A DNA stretch of 64,000 bases from Curvivirga sp965219885 (GCF_965219885.1 NZ_CBDCOT010000009.1:2542001-2606000); one strand, 5' to 3'. Shown: positions 44,242-53,369, counted from the stretch's first letter. The notes: generated from the sequence alone by a model not told the origin. A program made the numbers and translations.

Positions 44242-46269
44242 ATGAATTCGTTGTTAGAATCCTTTCAATTGAAGCATCTAACGATTCGTAATCGTATTCT
44301 TAGTACAGCACATGCCCCTTCTTTTCAGGAAAATGGTCATCCACGGGACCGGTATCGTTTATATCATGAGGAAAAAGCGAGAGGCGGTGTCGGGCTAACA
44401 ATGATTGGTGGATCAACGAATATAGCCCCTGATAGCCCATCTGTGTTCGGACAATTATATGCCGGGGATGACAGTATCATTCCCTGGTTTCAAAAGTTGA
44501 CACATGGAGTGAAAAGTCATGGTGCCGCGATTATGTGCCAGATTACACATATGGGACGGCGAACGGCTTGGGATGATGGGTATTGGTTACCTGTACAGGG
44601 GCCATCAGTGGTCAGGGAACGTGCGCATCGTTCAACCCCGAAAGCAATGGAAATCGAAGATGTTGACCGTATCATTTCAAATTTTGCGGAAGCAGCTATT
44701 CGTTGCCAGCAAGGTGGATTTGATGGAATAGAATTACTTTCGCATTCGCATTTGCTTGGACAGTTTCTTTCGCCACTAATTAATCAGAGGGATGATGATT
44801 ACGGAGGCTCATTAGAAAACCGTATGCGTCTCACTTTTCGTGTCCTAGAAGCTGTGCGCGAAGCTGTGGGATCAGACTTTATCGTTGGTATGCGGATAAC
44901 AGGTGATGAATTAACCGAAGGTGGCTTAGAAGCCGATGAATGTATTGAAATTGCTCAGAAATTAGCTGATACACAGCAAGTGGATTTTTTAAATATATTG
45001 GCTGGTGCGCCCTATGATGACCTTGGCCTTGCAGGTTGGGTCGCGCCTATGGGCGTTCCTTCAGCGCCACATTTGAACATTGCTGGTGCTATTCGCAAAA
45101 CTGTCGATATTCCTGTCTTTCATGCAGGCGGTATTGCGGATATTGCAACCGCAAAACATGCAATTCAAGAAGGCATGGTTGACTTGGTTGGGATGACACG
45201 TGCGCAGATGGCCGATCCTCATCTTGTCAGAAAGCTGGCAGAGGGAAAAGAAGATCAAATTCGACCTTGTGTCGGGCTTGGATATTGTGTGGATCGTGTT
45301 AATCAGGGGAAGCAGGCGGTGTGTGGTCATAATGCGGCAACAGGACGCGAAGGCTCTCTGCCACATATTATTGAACCATCAAATGAAAAGAAAAAAGTTA
45401 TTGTTGTTGGTGGCGGTCCTGCGGGGTTGGAGGCGGCACGTGTTGCTGCTGAAAGAGGGCATGATGTCGTCTTATTTGAAGCTGGTGATCAACTTGGTGG
45501 TCAATTAAGCCTTGCGGCTAAAGGAAAGACAAGACGGCAAATCTGGGGAATAGCGGATTGGTTGATTAATGAAGTTGGCCGCCTGAAAGTTGAAATACGA
45601 ACAAATGTATATGCAGAGGCTTCTGATATTATTGCTGAGAACCCGGATTACGTCATTGTGGCGACTGGAGGCTGGCCTGATTTGCCGAATATTGCTGGTC
45701 AAAAGTTTATAAATTCAAGTTGGGATATATTGGGCGGTGAAACGCGTGTAGAAGGGAAGGTGCTTCTCTATGATGAGATTGGTGATCACCCCGCAACGGT
45801 ATGTGCTGATCTGCTGGCCCAGAATGGCTGTGAAGTTATTATAGTAACGCCGGACAGGGCGATAGCGCATGATCTTGGGCCAACCAATTCCGCAGTGGCT
45901 TTAAGGGATTTATTTGCACAGAATATACAAGCGGAATGTTTTTATGAAATGATCTCGGTGACGGAGGAAAATCAGAAAAAACAGGTGACATTAAGGCATG
46001 TATTAACCGGGCAAATCAAAATTCAACTTGTAGATCATGTTATGATTGAAAACGGCACGAAACCTATGGATATGCTTTATTTTGATCTTAAGGCGCAGTC
46101 AAAAAATATGGGGCAATTGGATCATCAGGCGATATTAAATGCTGACTTTCCATTTATGGAAAGAAATCAGGACGGTGATTTCTTCCTAGCCCGTATAGGG
46201 GATGCGATTGCGAGCAGGAATATTCATGCCGCCATTTACGATGCTATGAGGGTGTGTGTAACTATCTAA
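44242..46269 (+). CDS. NADH:flavin oxidoreductase / N-demethylase-like flavoprotein (OYE plus FAD domain)
   Basis: A 675-residue protein of the trimethylamine dehydrogenase/2,4-dienoyl-CoA reductase architecture. An Old-Yellow-Enzyme FMN barrel occupies residues 1-365 (QITHMGRR, GGFDGIELLSHSHLLGQFLSPLINQRDDDYGGSLENR). An iron-sulfur linker (RPCVGLGYCVDRV...AVCGHN) and an FAD/NAD module (VIVVGGGPAGLEAARVAAERGH) follow. The four-cysteine cluster motif of TMADH/DECR is incomplete: the second Cys position is Leu. The sequence most resembles betaine-type or N-methylproline (stachydrine) demethylases. Its location opposite betI/betA supports N-methyl compound breakdown; the substrate is inferred. 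Confidence 0.8.
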   Translation: MNSLLESFQLKHLTIRNRILSTAHAPSFQENGHPRDRYRLYHEEKARGGVGLTMIGGSTNIAPDSPSVFGQLYAGDDSIIPWFQKLTHGVKSHGAAIMCQITHMGRRTAWDDGYWLPVQGPSVVRERAHRSTPKAMEIEDVDRIISNFAEAAIRCQQGGFDGIELLSHSHLLGQFLSPLINQRDDDYGGSLENRMRLTFRVLEAVREAVGSDFIVGMRITGDELTEGGLEADECIEIAQKLADTQQVDFLNILAGAPYDDLGLAGWVAPMGVPSAPHLNIAGAIRKTVDIPVFHAGGIADIATAKHAIQEGMVDLVGMTRAQMADPHLVRKLAEGKEDQIRPCVGLGYCVDRVNQGKQAVCGHNAATGREGSLPHIIEPSNEKKKVIVVGGGPAGLEAARVAAERGHDVVLFEAGDQLGGQLSLAAKGKTRRQIWGIADWLINEVGRLKVEIRTNVYAEASDIIAENPDYVIVATGGWPDLPNIAGQKFINSSWDILGGETRVEGKVLLYDEIGDHPATVCADLLAQNGCEVIIVTPDRAIAHDLGPTNSAVALRDLFAQNIQAECFYEMISVTEENQKKQVTLRHVLTGQIKIQLVDHVMIENGTKPMDMLYFDLKAQSKNMGQLDHQAILNADFPFMERNQDGDFFLARIGDAIASRNIHAAIYDAMRVCVTI

Positions 46270-46337
46270 AACACGCAACGTTAACAAGTGGCTCTGTTGA
46301 TGCTATCATAGAATGAATCCTGACAAAGGATAAGAAT

Positions 46338-48194
46338 ATGATTTTAACAGATAGCATATCTCTGTTTCATATGTGGATCACATTTGCCGCAATTGGAATT
46401 GTAATTTTACTTTTCATTTATGAAACACTGGCCATAGAAATCACGTCGGTTCTGTGTATAGCTTCACTCATCATTATTTTTCATCTTTTCCCGTTATATG
46501 GCCCTGATAATCAGAACCTACTAGATGCTTACGCGTTATTAGCTGGTTTCGCAAATCCAGCCCTTATAACTGTTATTGCGCTTATTATTGTTGGTCGGGC
46601 ATTGATTCAAACTGGTGCCTTGTCACAACTTGCGACATTCTTCTCACATATTAGTCGAGGAAGAGCTTTTTGGGGATTTGCCTCTATCTTGGTCACAGTT
46701 ACGGTGATAGCTGCGTTTTTAAATAATACGCCGGTTGTGGTGATTTTTATTCCAATACTTATGTCGATGGCGTCACAATCACCGATGAGTTCGCGTCAAA
46801 TGTTAATGCCACTAAGTTTTGTGTCAATTCTTGGTGGAATGACAACGCTGATTGGTTCTTCAACCAATCTACTTGTATCGCGATCCCTAAGTGAATTGGA
46901 TTTAGAACCTCTGCATTTTTTTGAATTCACAGCTTTGGGTGTCATATTGGCTGGGATCGGATTGCTTTATGTAATCTTTATTTTACCAAGACTTTTAGGA
47001 AAGCATGGGCATCATTCAGATGGTGAGGATTTCAATGGCAATGGACGGCAATTTATCGCCCATTTAAAACTGGATGATAACTCTCCCTTAGTGGACAAGA
47101 AGCCCATATATGGTTTCTTAAAAGAAAGGCCAGATGTCACTGTTTTAATGATTTGGCGTGAAGCGCGCGCAATATTACCGCCTTTTGCAGAAATCTCTCT
47201 TCAGGCTGGAGATACATTAGTTATCGGTACTACACGAGATGTTTTAACGGATGCGGGAATGCAGAAATATGGTCTATTGCCCGAAGATGAAGAGGGAAAG
47301 CTTGCAAGATATGAATTAAACTATGTGGAGGCAGGGCATCGTGAAGTCGTAGAGGCGATGATACCGCCAGGAAGTCCTCTGATTAATGGTACTTTAAGAC
47401 GTAGTCATTTTGCATCGCGTTATCGATGTTTAGCTCTTGGTATTCAGAGACGCGCACATATGATTCGAACAAAAATGACAGATATCACATTTCAGGCAGG
47501 GGATGTTCTATTACTCTATGGTGCGCCTCACAGAATAAACGAGCTCAGTGATTCAGAAGACCTTGCCCTGTTACAACATTCAGGGGAAGAAATGCCTGTT
47601 ATGAAGCACGCCCGTCGCAGTTTATTGATTTTTATAGGGTTTGTGGGATTGGCTATTTCTGAATTGGTGCCGATCGTTGTTGCAGCGTTATTGGCGGTAT
47701 GCCTAATGGTTTTAGTGAAGGCAATCAGGTTACGGACCGCCATTAGAAGTATAGATTTTAAACTTATCTCTATCGTTGCGGTTTCTTTAGCACTAGGAAC
47801 CTCATTAGAGCTGTCCGGAGGGGCAGTATATATTGCGGAGAATGTGTTGATCCATCACCTGAATGGGATGGATGCTGCAGTTATGCTCAGCGCTTTTTTC
47901 TTCATTGTTATGGTATTTACTAATTTAATAAGCAATAACGCTTGCGCTGTATTATTCACGCCCATTGGGGTGCATTTGGCTTTGGCAACGGGTATTGATC
48001 CACATATCTTTGCTATAGCCACTTTATTTGCAGCTAATTGTTCTTTCTGTTCCCCAATAGGATATCAAACCAATTTACTCGTCATGGGGCCAGGTCGATA
48101 TAAGTTTAGTGATTTTCTGAAACTCGGAACACCGCTTGCTTTAACGATATGGGTGGCTTTCTCTTTTATTGCGCCGATTTATTACGGCTTATAA
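46338..48194 (+). CDS. SLC13-family permease with two RCK_C domains
   Basis: A 618-residue membrane protein. Two hydrophobic halves flank a soluble centre (about 225-415) that contains two TrkA-C/RCK_C-type segments (DNSPLVDKKPIYGFLKERPDVTVLMIWRE, GDTLVIGTTRDVL; and a second copy ending GDVLLLYGAP). The transport motifs LNNTPVVVIFIPILMSMA and NLISNNACAVLFTPIG match the DASS/SLC13 fold, used for sulfate, dicarboxylates or similar anions. AAAGGA lies upstream of the ATG. The gap from the oxidoreductase is 68 nt with no terminator, so cotranscription is possible. Confidence 0.85.
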   Translation: MILTDSISLFHMWITFAAIGIVILLFIYETLAIEITSVLCIASLIIIFHLFPLYGPDNQNLLDAYALLAGFANPALITVIALIIVGRALIQTGALSQLATFFSHISRGRAFWGFASILVTVTVIAAFLNNTPVVVIFIPILMSMASQSPMSSRQMLMPLSFVSILGGMTTLIGSSTNLLVSRSLSELDLEPLHFFEFTALGVILAGIGLLYVIFILPRLLGKHGHHSDGEDFNGNGRQFIAHLKLDDNSPLVDKKPIYGFLKERPDVTVLMIWREARAILPPFAEISLQAGDTLVIGTTRDVLTDAGMQKYGLLPEDEEGKLARYELNYVEAGHREVVEAMIPPGSPLINGTLRRSHFASRYRCLALGIQRRAHMIRTKMTDITFQAGDVLLLYGAPHRINELSDSEDLALLQHSGEEMPVMKHARRSLLIFIGFVGLAISELVPIVVAALLAVCLMVLVKAIRLRTAIRSIDFKLISIVAVSLALGTSLELSGGAVYIAENVLIHHLNGMDAAVMLSAFFFIVMVFTNLISNNACAVLFTPIGVHLALATGIDPHIFAIATLFAANCSFCSPIGYQTNLLVMGPGRYKFSDFLKLGTPLALTIWVAFSFIAPIYYGL

Positions 48195-48201
48195 GAACGG
48201 C

Positions 48202-48573
48202 TTACTTGAGTTTCACTTCAAATTGTTCTTTGGCCCAACCATGCACATTATCTTTAGCTCGTATATACACTTTTTCTAAATGGGTTGGGATGGCAATAGA
48301 GCCTGAGGAACGGGTGAAAGGCTGTTCATTCACATGAGGATGCGCCAGAATACGCGTGCCTAGAATATTTCCTTCCGCGTCAATAACTTGCCATTCATCC
48401 GCATAATGATCCCATCCAGTATCGTTGTGACTTACAGTAACAGAAAAACGATAACTGTTTTCACCTGTAGGCTTTAAGACAACATTTTCAATTTTAACTT
48501 CACCTGCGAAAGCAACCATGCTGCTAAAGAGTAGGGAGCCAACTGTTGCGATAGAAAGTTTAGATAGGTTCAT
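48202..48573 (-). CDS. Exported hypothetical protein
   Basis: A 123-residue protein with a Sec signal peptide (MNLSKLSIATVGSLLFSSMVAFA, cleavage near residue 23). The mature part is a compact beta-rich domain with NDTGWDHYADEWQVID and ILAHPHVNEQPFTR stretches rich in His and Trp, which may bind ligand or metal; no Cys. I do not recognise the family. It is convergent with the SLC13 gene (7-nt gap) and divergent from the ars genes. Confidence 0.7.
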   Translation of the reverse strand: MNLSKLSIATVGSLLFSSMVAFAGEVKIENVVLKPTGENSYRFSVTVSHNDTGWDHYADEWQVIDAEGNILGTRILAHPHVNEQPFTRSSGSIAIPTHLEKVYIRAKDNVHGWAKEQFEVKLK

Positions 48574-48712
48574 AGTAATCTCGTATTTCCATTCGTGAAT
48601 TTGCGAAGAAGTATATCAATCTTTTAAAGAATAGGAATCCCGAAAAACCATAAGTCGCTTCACAAAATTGCGAGCAAGAGAAACTCTATCATCTTGAGTT
48701 CTTTTAAAATTT

Positions 48713-48734
48713 TATATATGTAATTTCATATATA
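48713..48734. promoter_or_regulatory. Operator-like palindrome upstream of the arsC-arsR fusion
   Basis: TATATATG-TAATTT-CATATATA: perfect 8-bp arms with a 6-bp centre, 19 bp before the start codon. The same 8-6-8 motif appears twice before the GAPDH gene of the same cluster, which argues for a shared regulator. Confidence 0.6.
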
Positions 48735-48753
48735 GATATTTAGAAGGTGCAAT

Positions 48754-49521
48754 ATGGTATCTGCGAAAACAAGAAAAGTTCTATTCCTCTGTACTGGAAA
48801 TTCTGCGCGTTCGCAGGTGGCTGAGGCCTTGTTTCGATCTTTGGCAGGAGATGGGTTTATCGTTGAATCTGCAGGTATGAATCCCTCCCATGTAGATCAG
48901 CGGGTATTTGATGTTCTTTCAGGCTTTGAAGTTTCTTCTGCTGGCCTTGTGAGTAAATCGGTAGAGACGCTTAATTTAGAGAGCTTTGATTTTATTATTA
49001 CGCTTTGTGATCGTGCAAAAATGGAATGTGCAACATACCCTGACCATAGCGATCTTATTCATTGGGATATAGAAGACCCTAAACCTAAGGAAGGTTTGAA
49101 ACCTTTTGTGGATCTATTTACCGATTTAAAGGACCGTATTTCATTATTCCTGCTTCTGAATGGCGAAGGTGAGCACACTGTCGAAGGACCCATAGAGTTA
49201 TTCAAAGTATTAAGTGATCCTCTAAGGCTAAAAGTATTTATGTTGCTGGAGGATGAAGGGGCCTTAACTGTCAGTGATTTAACCAATGTGTTAGGGATGA
49301 GCCAACCAAAGGTTTCTCGACATTTAGCTTTGTTGCGCGATAGTGGTTTTCTATCTGTTCAAAAGGAAGGATTGTGGGTTTTTTATAAGTTTACAGAAAA
49401 TCTTCCTGTTTGGGTGCGTCATGTAATTTCAACAATTCGCAACGGAAACCCTGGTATTATCAACACTGAAAAGCAACTGTTAAACAAGTTGGAAAATCGA
49501 AAACTCTCAAATAGCAAATAA
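48754..49521 (+). CDS. Fusion of LMW-PTP-type arsenate reductase (ArsC) with ArsR-type repressor
   Basis: A 255-residue fusion. Residues 8-138 are a thioredoxin-coupled arsenate reductase: the P-loop is C13-TGNSA-R19, the redox pair C85/C92 lies in TLCDRAKMEC, and D108-P109 is the general-acid motif. Residues about 147-230 are an ArsR winged helix (LFKVLSDPLRLKVFMLLEDEGALTVSDL, recognition helix SQPKVSRHLALL). The usual As(III)-binding ELCVCDL reads ALTVSDL, and there are no cysteines after residue 92. First gene of the cluster with GAPDH and arsJ. It should reduce arsenate and autoregulate. The name arsC alone would understate it, so no symbol is given. Confidence 0.88.
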   Translation: MVSAKTRKVLFLCTGNSARSQVAEALFRSLAGDGFIVESAGMNPSHVDQRVFDVLSGFEVSSAGLVSKSVETLNLESFDFIITLCDRAKMECATYPDHSDLIHWDIEDPKPKEGLKPFVDLFTDLKDRISLFLLLNGEGEHTVEGPIELFKVLSDPLRLKVFMLLEDEGALTVSDLTNVLGMSQPKVSRHLALLRDSGFLSVQKEGLWVFYKFTENLPVWVRHVISTIRNGNPGIINTEKQLLNKLENRKLSNSK

Positions 49522-49567
49522 ACGTGATTAGGTTATTTCTATTATCAATCAGAGTTAATAAAATTTT

Positions 49568-49605
49568 AATATATGTTTTATCATATATATGTATTTACAT
49601 ATATA
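49568..49605. promoter_or_regulatory. Two overlapping operator-like palindromes upstream of the ars GAPDH gene
   Basis: AATATATG-TTTTAT-CATATATA at 49568-49589 and TATATATG-TATTTA-CATATATA at 49584-49605 overlap by six bases. Both match the motif before the arsC-arsR fusion. They lie in the 146-bp gap, suggesting a second regulated promoter for GAPDH and arsJ. Confidence 0.6.
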
Positions 49606-49667
49606 GTTTTGAGGCGTATATAACTGCGAAATTGAATCTTGTTTGATAAACTTTTGAGGATTGAATT

Positions 49668-50672
49668 ATGGCTATTAAGCTTGGGATTAATGGATTTGGA
49701 CGTATTGGCCGTTTAGTTCTGAGAGCTGCTTTTGATTGGGATGACATTGAAATCGTGCAAATCAATGATGTGGCGGGGGATGCAAAAACATTAGCACATC
49801 TACTTGAATTTGATTCTGTTCAAGGTCGCTGGGGTAAGGATTCCATCTCATTCGAAGATAAGGCCATTATTGTGCGTGGTCATAAAATCAGGACCACGCA
49901 AGAGAAAGAAATCTCAGCGGTGGATTGGTCTGAATGTGATGTAGTTCTTGAAGCAACGGGTAAACATAAAAAGTCTTCGATTTTGCAAGCTTATCTTGAT
50001 CAAGGTGTGAAGCGTGTCGTGGTTTCAGCTCCGGTAAAGGAAGAGGGCGTTCTTGAGGCCGTTGTCGGGGTGAATGATCATCTCTTTGATCCAGCTGCCC
50101 ATAAGATTGTGACAGCAGCATCCTGTACGACAAATTGTATTGCACCTGTCGTAAAAGTTATTCGTGAAAAGCTTGGAATTGAGCAAGTAAGCTTCACGAC
50201 CATTCATGATTTAACGAATACCCAGACAATTTTGGATGCGCCTCATAAAGACCTGCGTCGTGCCCGTGCTTGTGGGATGAGCTTAATTCCAACTACGACA
50301 GGATCTGCAACTGCGATTGTGGAAATTTTTCCGGAACTGAAAGGTAAGATCGATGGCCATGCCGTGAGGGTACCTCTCGCAAATGCATCTTTGACCGATA
50401 TTATCTTTGATGTGAAGCGCGACACCGATGTAGAAGAAGTAAATGCGTTGTTGAAAGAGGCTTCTGTCGGAGAGTTAAATGGTATTCTTGGATATGAGGA
50501 ACGACCATTAGTGTCTATCGATTACACAGGAGATCAACGTTCTAGTATTGTAGATGCGTTATCAACAATGGTTGTAAATAAACGTATGGTTAAGATTTAT
50601 GCTTGGTATGATAATGAGATGGGCTATGCCACACGTACAGCTGAATTGATCCAAAAGGTTGGCTCTGTTTAG
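49668..50672 (+). CDS. ArsJ-associated glyceraldehyde-3-phosphate dehydrogenase
   Basis: A 334-residue GAPDH. The Rossmann start is IKLGINGFGRIGRLVLRAAFDW, the catalytic Cys is in ASCTTNCIAPVVKV, and the phosphate-site region is TTTGSATAIVEIFPELKGKIDG. In the arsJ pathway it uses arsenate in place of phosphate to make 1-arseno-3-phosphoglycerate, which ArsJ exports and which then decays to arsenate outside. The adjacency of arsJ (22-nt gap) is what assigns this role; sequence alone would fit a glycolytic enzyme. Confidence 0.9.
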   Translation: MAIKLGINGFGRIGRLVLRAAFDWDDIEIVQINDVAGDAKTLAHLLEFDSVQGRWGKDSISFEDKAIIVRGHKIRTTQEKEISAVDWSECDVVLEATGKHKKSSILQAYLDQGVKRVVVSAPVKEEGVLEAVVGVNDHLFDPAAHKIVTAASCTTNCIAPVVKVIREKLGIEQVSFTTIHDLTNTQTILDAPHKDLRRARACGMSLIPTTTGSATAIVEIFPELKGKIDGHAVRVPLANASLTDIIFDVKRDTDVEEVNALLKEASVGELNGILGYEERPLVSIDYTGDQRSSIVDALSTMVVNKRMVKIYAWYDNEMGYATRTAELIQKVGSV

Positions 50673-50694
50673 GTAATTCGTTTAGATAGGTAAG

Positions 50695-51909
50695 ATGATG
50701 TTCGGCAATCTCTCCAAAGATATCCGTCAATATATTCTGGTGACCTTTAATTACTGGAATTTTACGTTGACGGATGGGGCCTTACGAATGTTGGTGGTTT
50801 TGCATTTTCACCAGATTGGCTACAGCCCGCTAGAGATCGCTTCTCTATTCTTATTCTATGAGATCTTTGGAGTCATAACCAACTTGATTGGAGGTTGGTT
50901 AGGTGCGCGTATTGGTTTGAATAGGACTATGAACCTTGGGCTTGCCTTGCAAGTGTTTGCCTTGCTTATGCTTGCCGTTCCGACACCTTATCTCACTGTG
51001 ATTTGGGTGATGTTTGCGCAAGCACTTTCTGGTATTGCAAAAGACCTCAATAAAATGAGTGCGAAAAGTGCTATTAAGACATTAGTGCCAACTGGTGAGA
51101 AAGGAACACTTTTCAAATGGGTTGCAATCCTCACAGGGTCAAAAAATGCACTTAAGGGGATAGGCTTCTTCCTAGGTGGTGTTTTACTGACCATCATTGG
51201 TTTTAAAGGGGCTGTTGTTTTTATGGCAGCTATCTTGTTTTTAGTTCTGATCTTAAGTTTGATTTTTCTTAATCGGGATATGGGGAAAGCCAAAAATAAG
51301 GTGAAATTTACGCAGATTTTCTCAAAATCAGAATCTGTGAATATATTGTCAGCTGCTCGTATGTTCTTATTTGGCAGTCGTGACGTATGGTTCGTAGTCG
51401 CGCTGCCTATTTTCCTTGGTCAGGTTTTTGGCTGGGATCATTATTGGGTTGGCGGATTTCTAGCTATCTGGGTTATTGGATACGGAATAGTACAAGCATT
51501 CGCACCAAATATAACTGGGCGTAATCGTGGTTTTACACCGGATGGCCAAAGTGCCATGAAATGGGCTTTGGTGCTGACATCCGTTACAATAGCTGTCGCA
51601 TGGGCAATTCAATCTGGATTTGAGATGCAATATTCAATCGTTATAGGTTTACTTGTTTTTGGTGCAGTTTTTGCGGTGAACTCTTCTTTGCATTCCTATT
51701 TGATTGTAGATTATGCCAAAGCGGATGGCGTCTCCATGGATGTGGGGTTCTATTATATGGCAAATGCGATGGGGCGTTTGACGGGGACGATTTTATCTGG
51801 TTGGGTTTATCAGATCTATGGAATGGCGGCTTGTCTTTGGGTGTCTGTGGCTTTTTTAACTATAACCACACTTATTTCTATTCGTTTGCCAAAACATGAA
51901 ACTGCATAA
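50695..51909 (+). CDS. arsJ: Organoarsenical efflux MFS transporter ArsJ
   Basis: A 404-residue, 12-helix MFS protein starting MMFGNLSKDIRQYILVTFNYWNFTLTDGALRMLVVLHFHQ, the recognisable ArsJ N-terminus. The loop AQALSGIAKDLNKMSAKSAIKTLVP near residue 110 is also characteristic. It exports 1-arseno-3-phosphoglycerate made by the preceding GAPDH, giving net arsenate extrusion. Cotranscribed with GAPDH (22-nt gap, AGGTAAG upstream). No arsB or acr3 arsenite pump is in the window, so the arsenite made by the fused ArsC would need a pump elsewhere. Confidence 0.9.
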   Translation: MMFGNLSKDIRQYILVTFNYWNFTLTDGALRMLVVLHFHQIGYSPLEIASLFLFYEIFGVITNLIGGWLGARIGLNRTMNLGLALQVFALLMLAVPTPYLTVIWVMFAQALSGIAKDLNKMSAKSAIKTLVPTGEKGTLFKWVAILTGSKNALKGIGFFLGGVLLTIIGFKGAVVFMAAILFLVLILSLIFLNRDMGKAKNKVKFTQIFSKSESVNILSAARMFLFGSRDVWFVVALPIFLGQVFGWDHYWVGGFLAIWVIGYGIVQAFAPNITGRNRGFTPDGQSAMKWALVLTSVTIAVAWAIQSGFEMQYSIVIGLLVFGAVFAVNSSLHSYLIVDYAKADGVSMDVGFYYMANAMGRLTGTILSGWVYQIYGMAACLWVSVAFLTITTLISIRLPKHETA

Positions 51910-51992
51910 AATGAAATAGTTATATGATCCTGCATTGATGTTTGTTGTATTCTTCCTTATTTATTCAATAGGGAAAAATATAAGGTGACAAA

Positions 51993-52742
51993 ATGACAAT
52001 TCGTGCTGCACTTATCATCATCGGAAATGAGATTCTTTCTGGTCGTACGCAAGATGTAAATCTGGCTTATCTGGCGACAAAACTGAATGAGATTGGTGTG
52101 CGTCTGGCGGAAACCCGTGTAATACCAGATATTGAAGAAGAAATTGTCGAAGCTGTTAATCATTTACGTGCTAAATATGACTATGTTTTCACGACAGGCG
52201 GTATTGGCCCGACACATGATGATATTACAGCAGCTTGTGTTGCGAAGGCTTTTGATTTGCCTCTGACGCAACATCCAGAAGCCTTGAAGACCCTCACTGC
52301 GCATTATGCAGCGCTGGACGTTGAGTTAAACGAGGCGCGTCTTCGTATGACAATGACACCAGAAGGCGCTGGGTTGATTGATAATCCGGTCTCCGCAGCA
52401 CCAGGTTTTAAAGTCGAAAATGTACATGTGATGGCGGGTGTTCCCAAAATTATGCAAGCGATGCTTGATGGCATTTTACCGACCTTACAAGGGGGAGAGG
52501 TTATGAAATCTCAAACCATTCTGTGTTCTCGCCCAGAGGGGGAAATTGCAGAAGGTCTTGGTAAGATCCAAAACGAGTATCCGGAATTGGATTTAGGAAG
52601 TTATCCGGCCTATGCCTCAAATGGTTTCAGGTTATCCCTTGTTTTACGTGGAACCGACCAAACGATGATTGATATGGCAACTGCAGAAGTTATAGCTTTG
52701 ATCGAATCGTTGGATGGCAAATCAGAAATTGTAAAAAGTTGA
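51993..52742 (+). CDS. CinA N-terminal-like (MoaB/Mog fold) protein
   Basis: A 249-residue competence/damage-inducible CinA-type protein limited to the MocF/MoaB domain. Key signature: IIGNEILSGRTQDVNLAYLATKLNEIG at residues 9-35 and FTTGGIGPTHDDITAACVAKAF at 65-86. The C-terminal nicotinamide-nucleotide amidase domain of full CinA is absent. The biochemical role of stand-alone forms in alphaproteobacteria is not settled; related proteins are ADP-ribose or CoA pyrophosphatases. GGTG lies upstream of the ATG. Confidence 0.88.
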   Translation: MTIRAALIIIGNEILSGRTQDVNLAYLATKLNEIGVRLAETRVIPDIEEEIVEAVNHLRAKYDYVFTTGGIGPTHDDITAACVAKAFDLPLTQHPEALKTLTAHYAALDVELNEARLRMTMTPEGAGLIDNPVSAAPGFKVENVHVMAGVPKIMQAMLDGILPTLQGGEVMKSQTILCSRPEGEIAEGLGKIQNEYPELDLGSYPAYASNGFRLSLVLRGTDQTMIDMATAEVIALIESLDGKSEIVKS

Positions 52743-52868
52743 TTCTTTGCTTATAAGCTTTGCCGACATTCTAGCCATTTAAGCATCTCTGCCTTTAAAT
52801 CGCCTAATTCTTGCCCATCTTTTGATGTGTTTTCTGCTCATGCTGTTTCATGAAGAATAGGAACCACT

Positions 52869-53117
52869 ATGGAAATCTGTTTGTTTACAATGAGAAAAAT
52901 TAAAATAAATCGCGGTGACGCAATCGGTGGGGCTCTGCCACTATCCGTCATGAAGGCTTCCAGCATGTCAGAGATGAAACCTAGTTTTAATCGCCGGACA
53001 AGAAGGCGCCGTGGCATGCATAAAAACAGTTTTCGCTATTATCTGATCATGTTTTTGATCTTTGGTTTAGTGGCCGGATTAATAGCAGCTTTATTAACAG
53101 AAGGGCCAAAACTCTAA
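52869..53117 (+). CDS. Hypothetical small membrane protein
   Basis: An 82-residue frame with a very basic stretch (NRRTRRRRGMHKN) and one C-terminal transmembrane helix (YLIMFLIFGLVAGLIAALL). AGGAA lies 6-8 nt before the ATG at 52869, but internal ATGs at 52950 or 52974 would also give a complete basic-plus-helix protein. No family recognised. It may be a tail-anchored peptide, the basic part staying in the cytosol. Confidence 0.5.
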   Translation: MEICLFTMRKIKINRGDAIGGALPLSVMKASSMSEMKPSFNRRTRRRRGMHKNSFRYYLIMFLIFGLVAGLIAALLTEGPKL

Positions 53118-53281
53118 GCTCTTAAAGTTATTGCGTAACCGAGAAGAAAAAAACTTAAAAAAAATGAAAAATAAGCCAAAATCGGGCTTGCTCTTAGGGG
53201 CGCACATGTATAGTGTCCACCTCGTCGCGCTAGGGCACACAGGATTAGTTCTACCCCCTGTAATTTATAAGCCCAGTCTCT

Positions 53282-53369
53282 GCGGGCGTGGCGGAATTGG
53301 TAGACGCAGCAGACTTAAAATCTGCCGATCTTTTTGATCGTGCCGGTTCAAGTCCGGCCGCCCGCACCA
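53282..53369 (+). tRNA. tRNA-Leu (anticodon UAA)
   Basis: An 88-nt class II tRNA. The acceptor stem GCGGGCG (53282-53288) pairs with CGCCCGC; CCA is encoded at 53367-53369. The anticodon stem GCAGA / TCTGC encloses loop CTTAAAA, giving TAA at 53316-53318. The long variable arm CGATC-TTTTT-GATCG and the GGTTCAAGTCC T-arm confirm tRNA-Leu. It reads UUA and UUG codons. Confidence 0.97.

Noticed and set aside
53131..53337. 68-codon frame running into the tRNA-Leu gene
   Set aside because: Overlaps the tRNA and has no plausible start or family.
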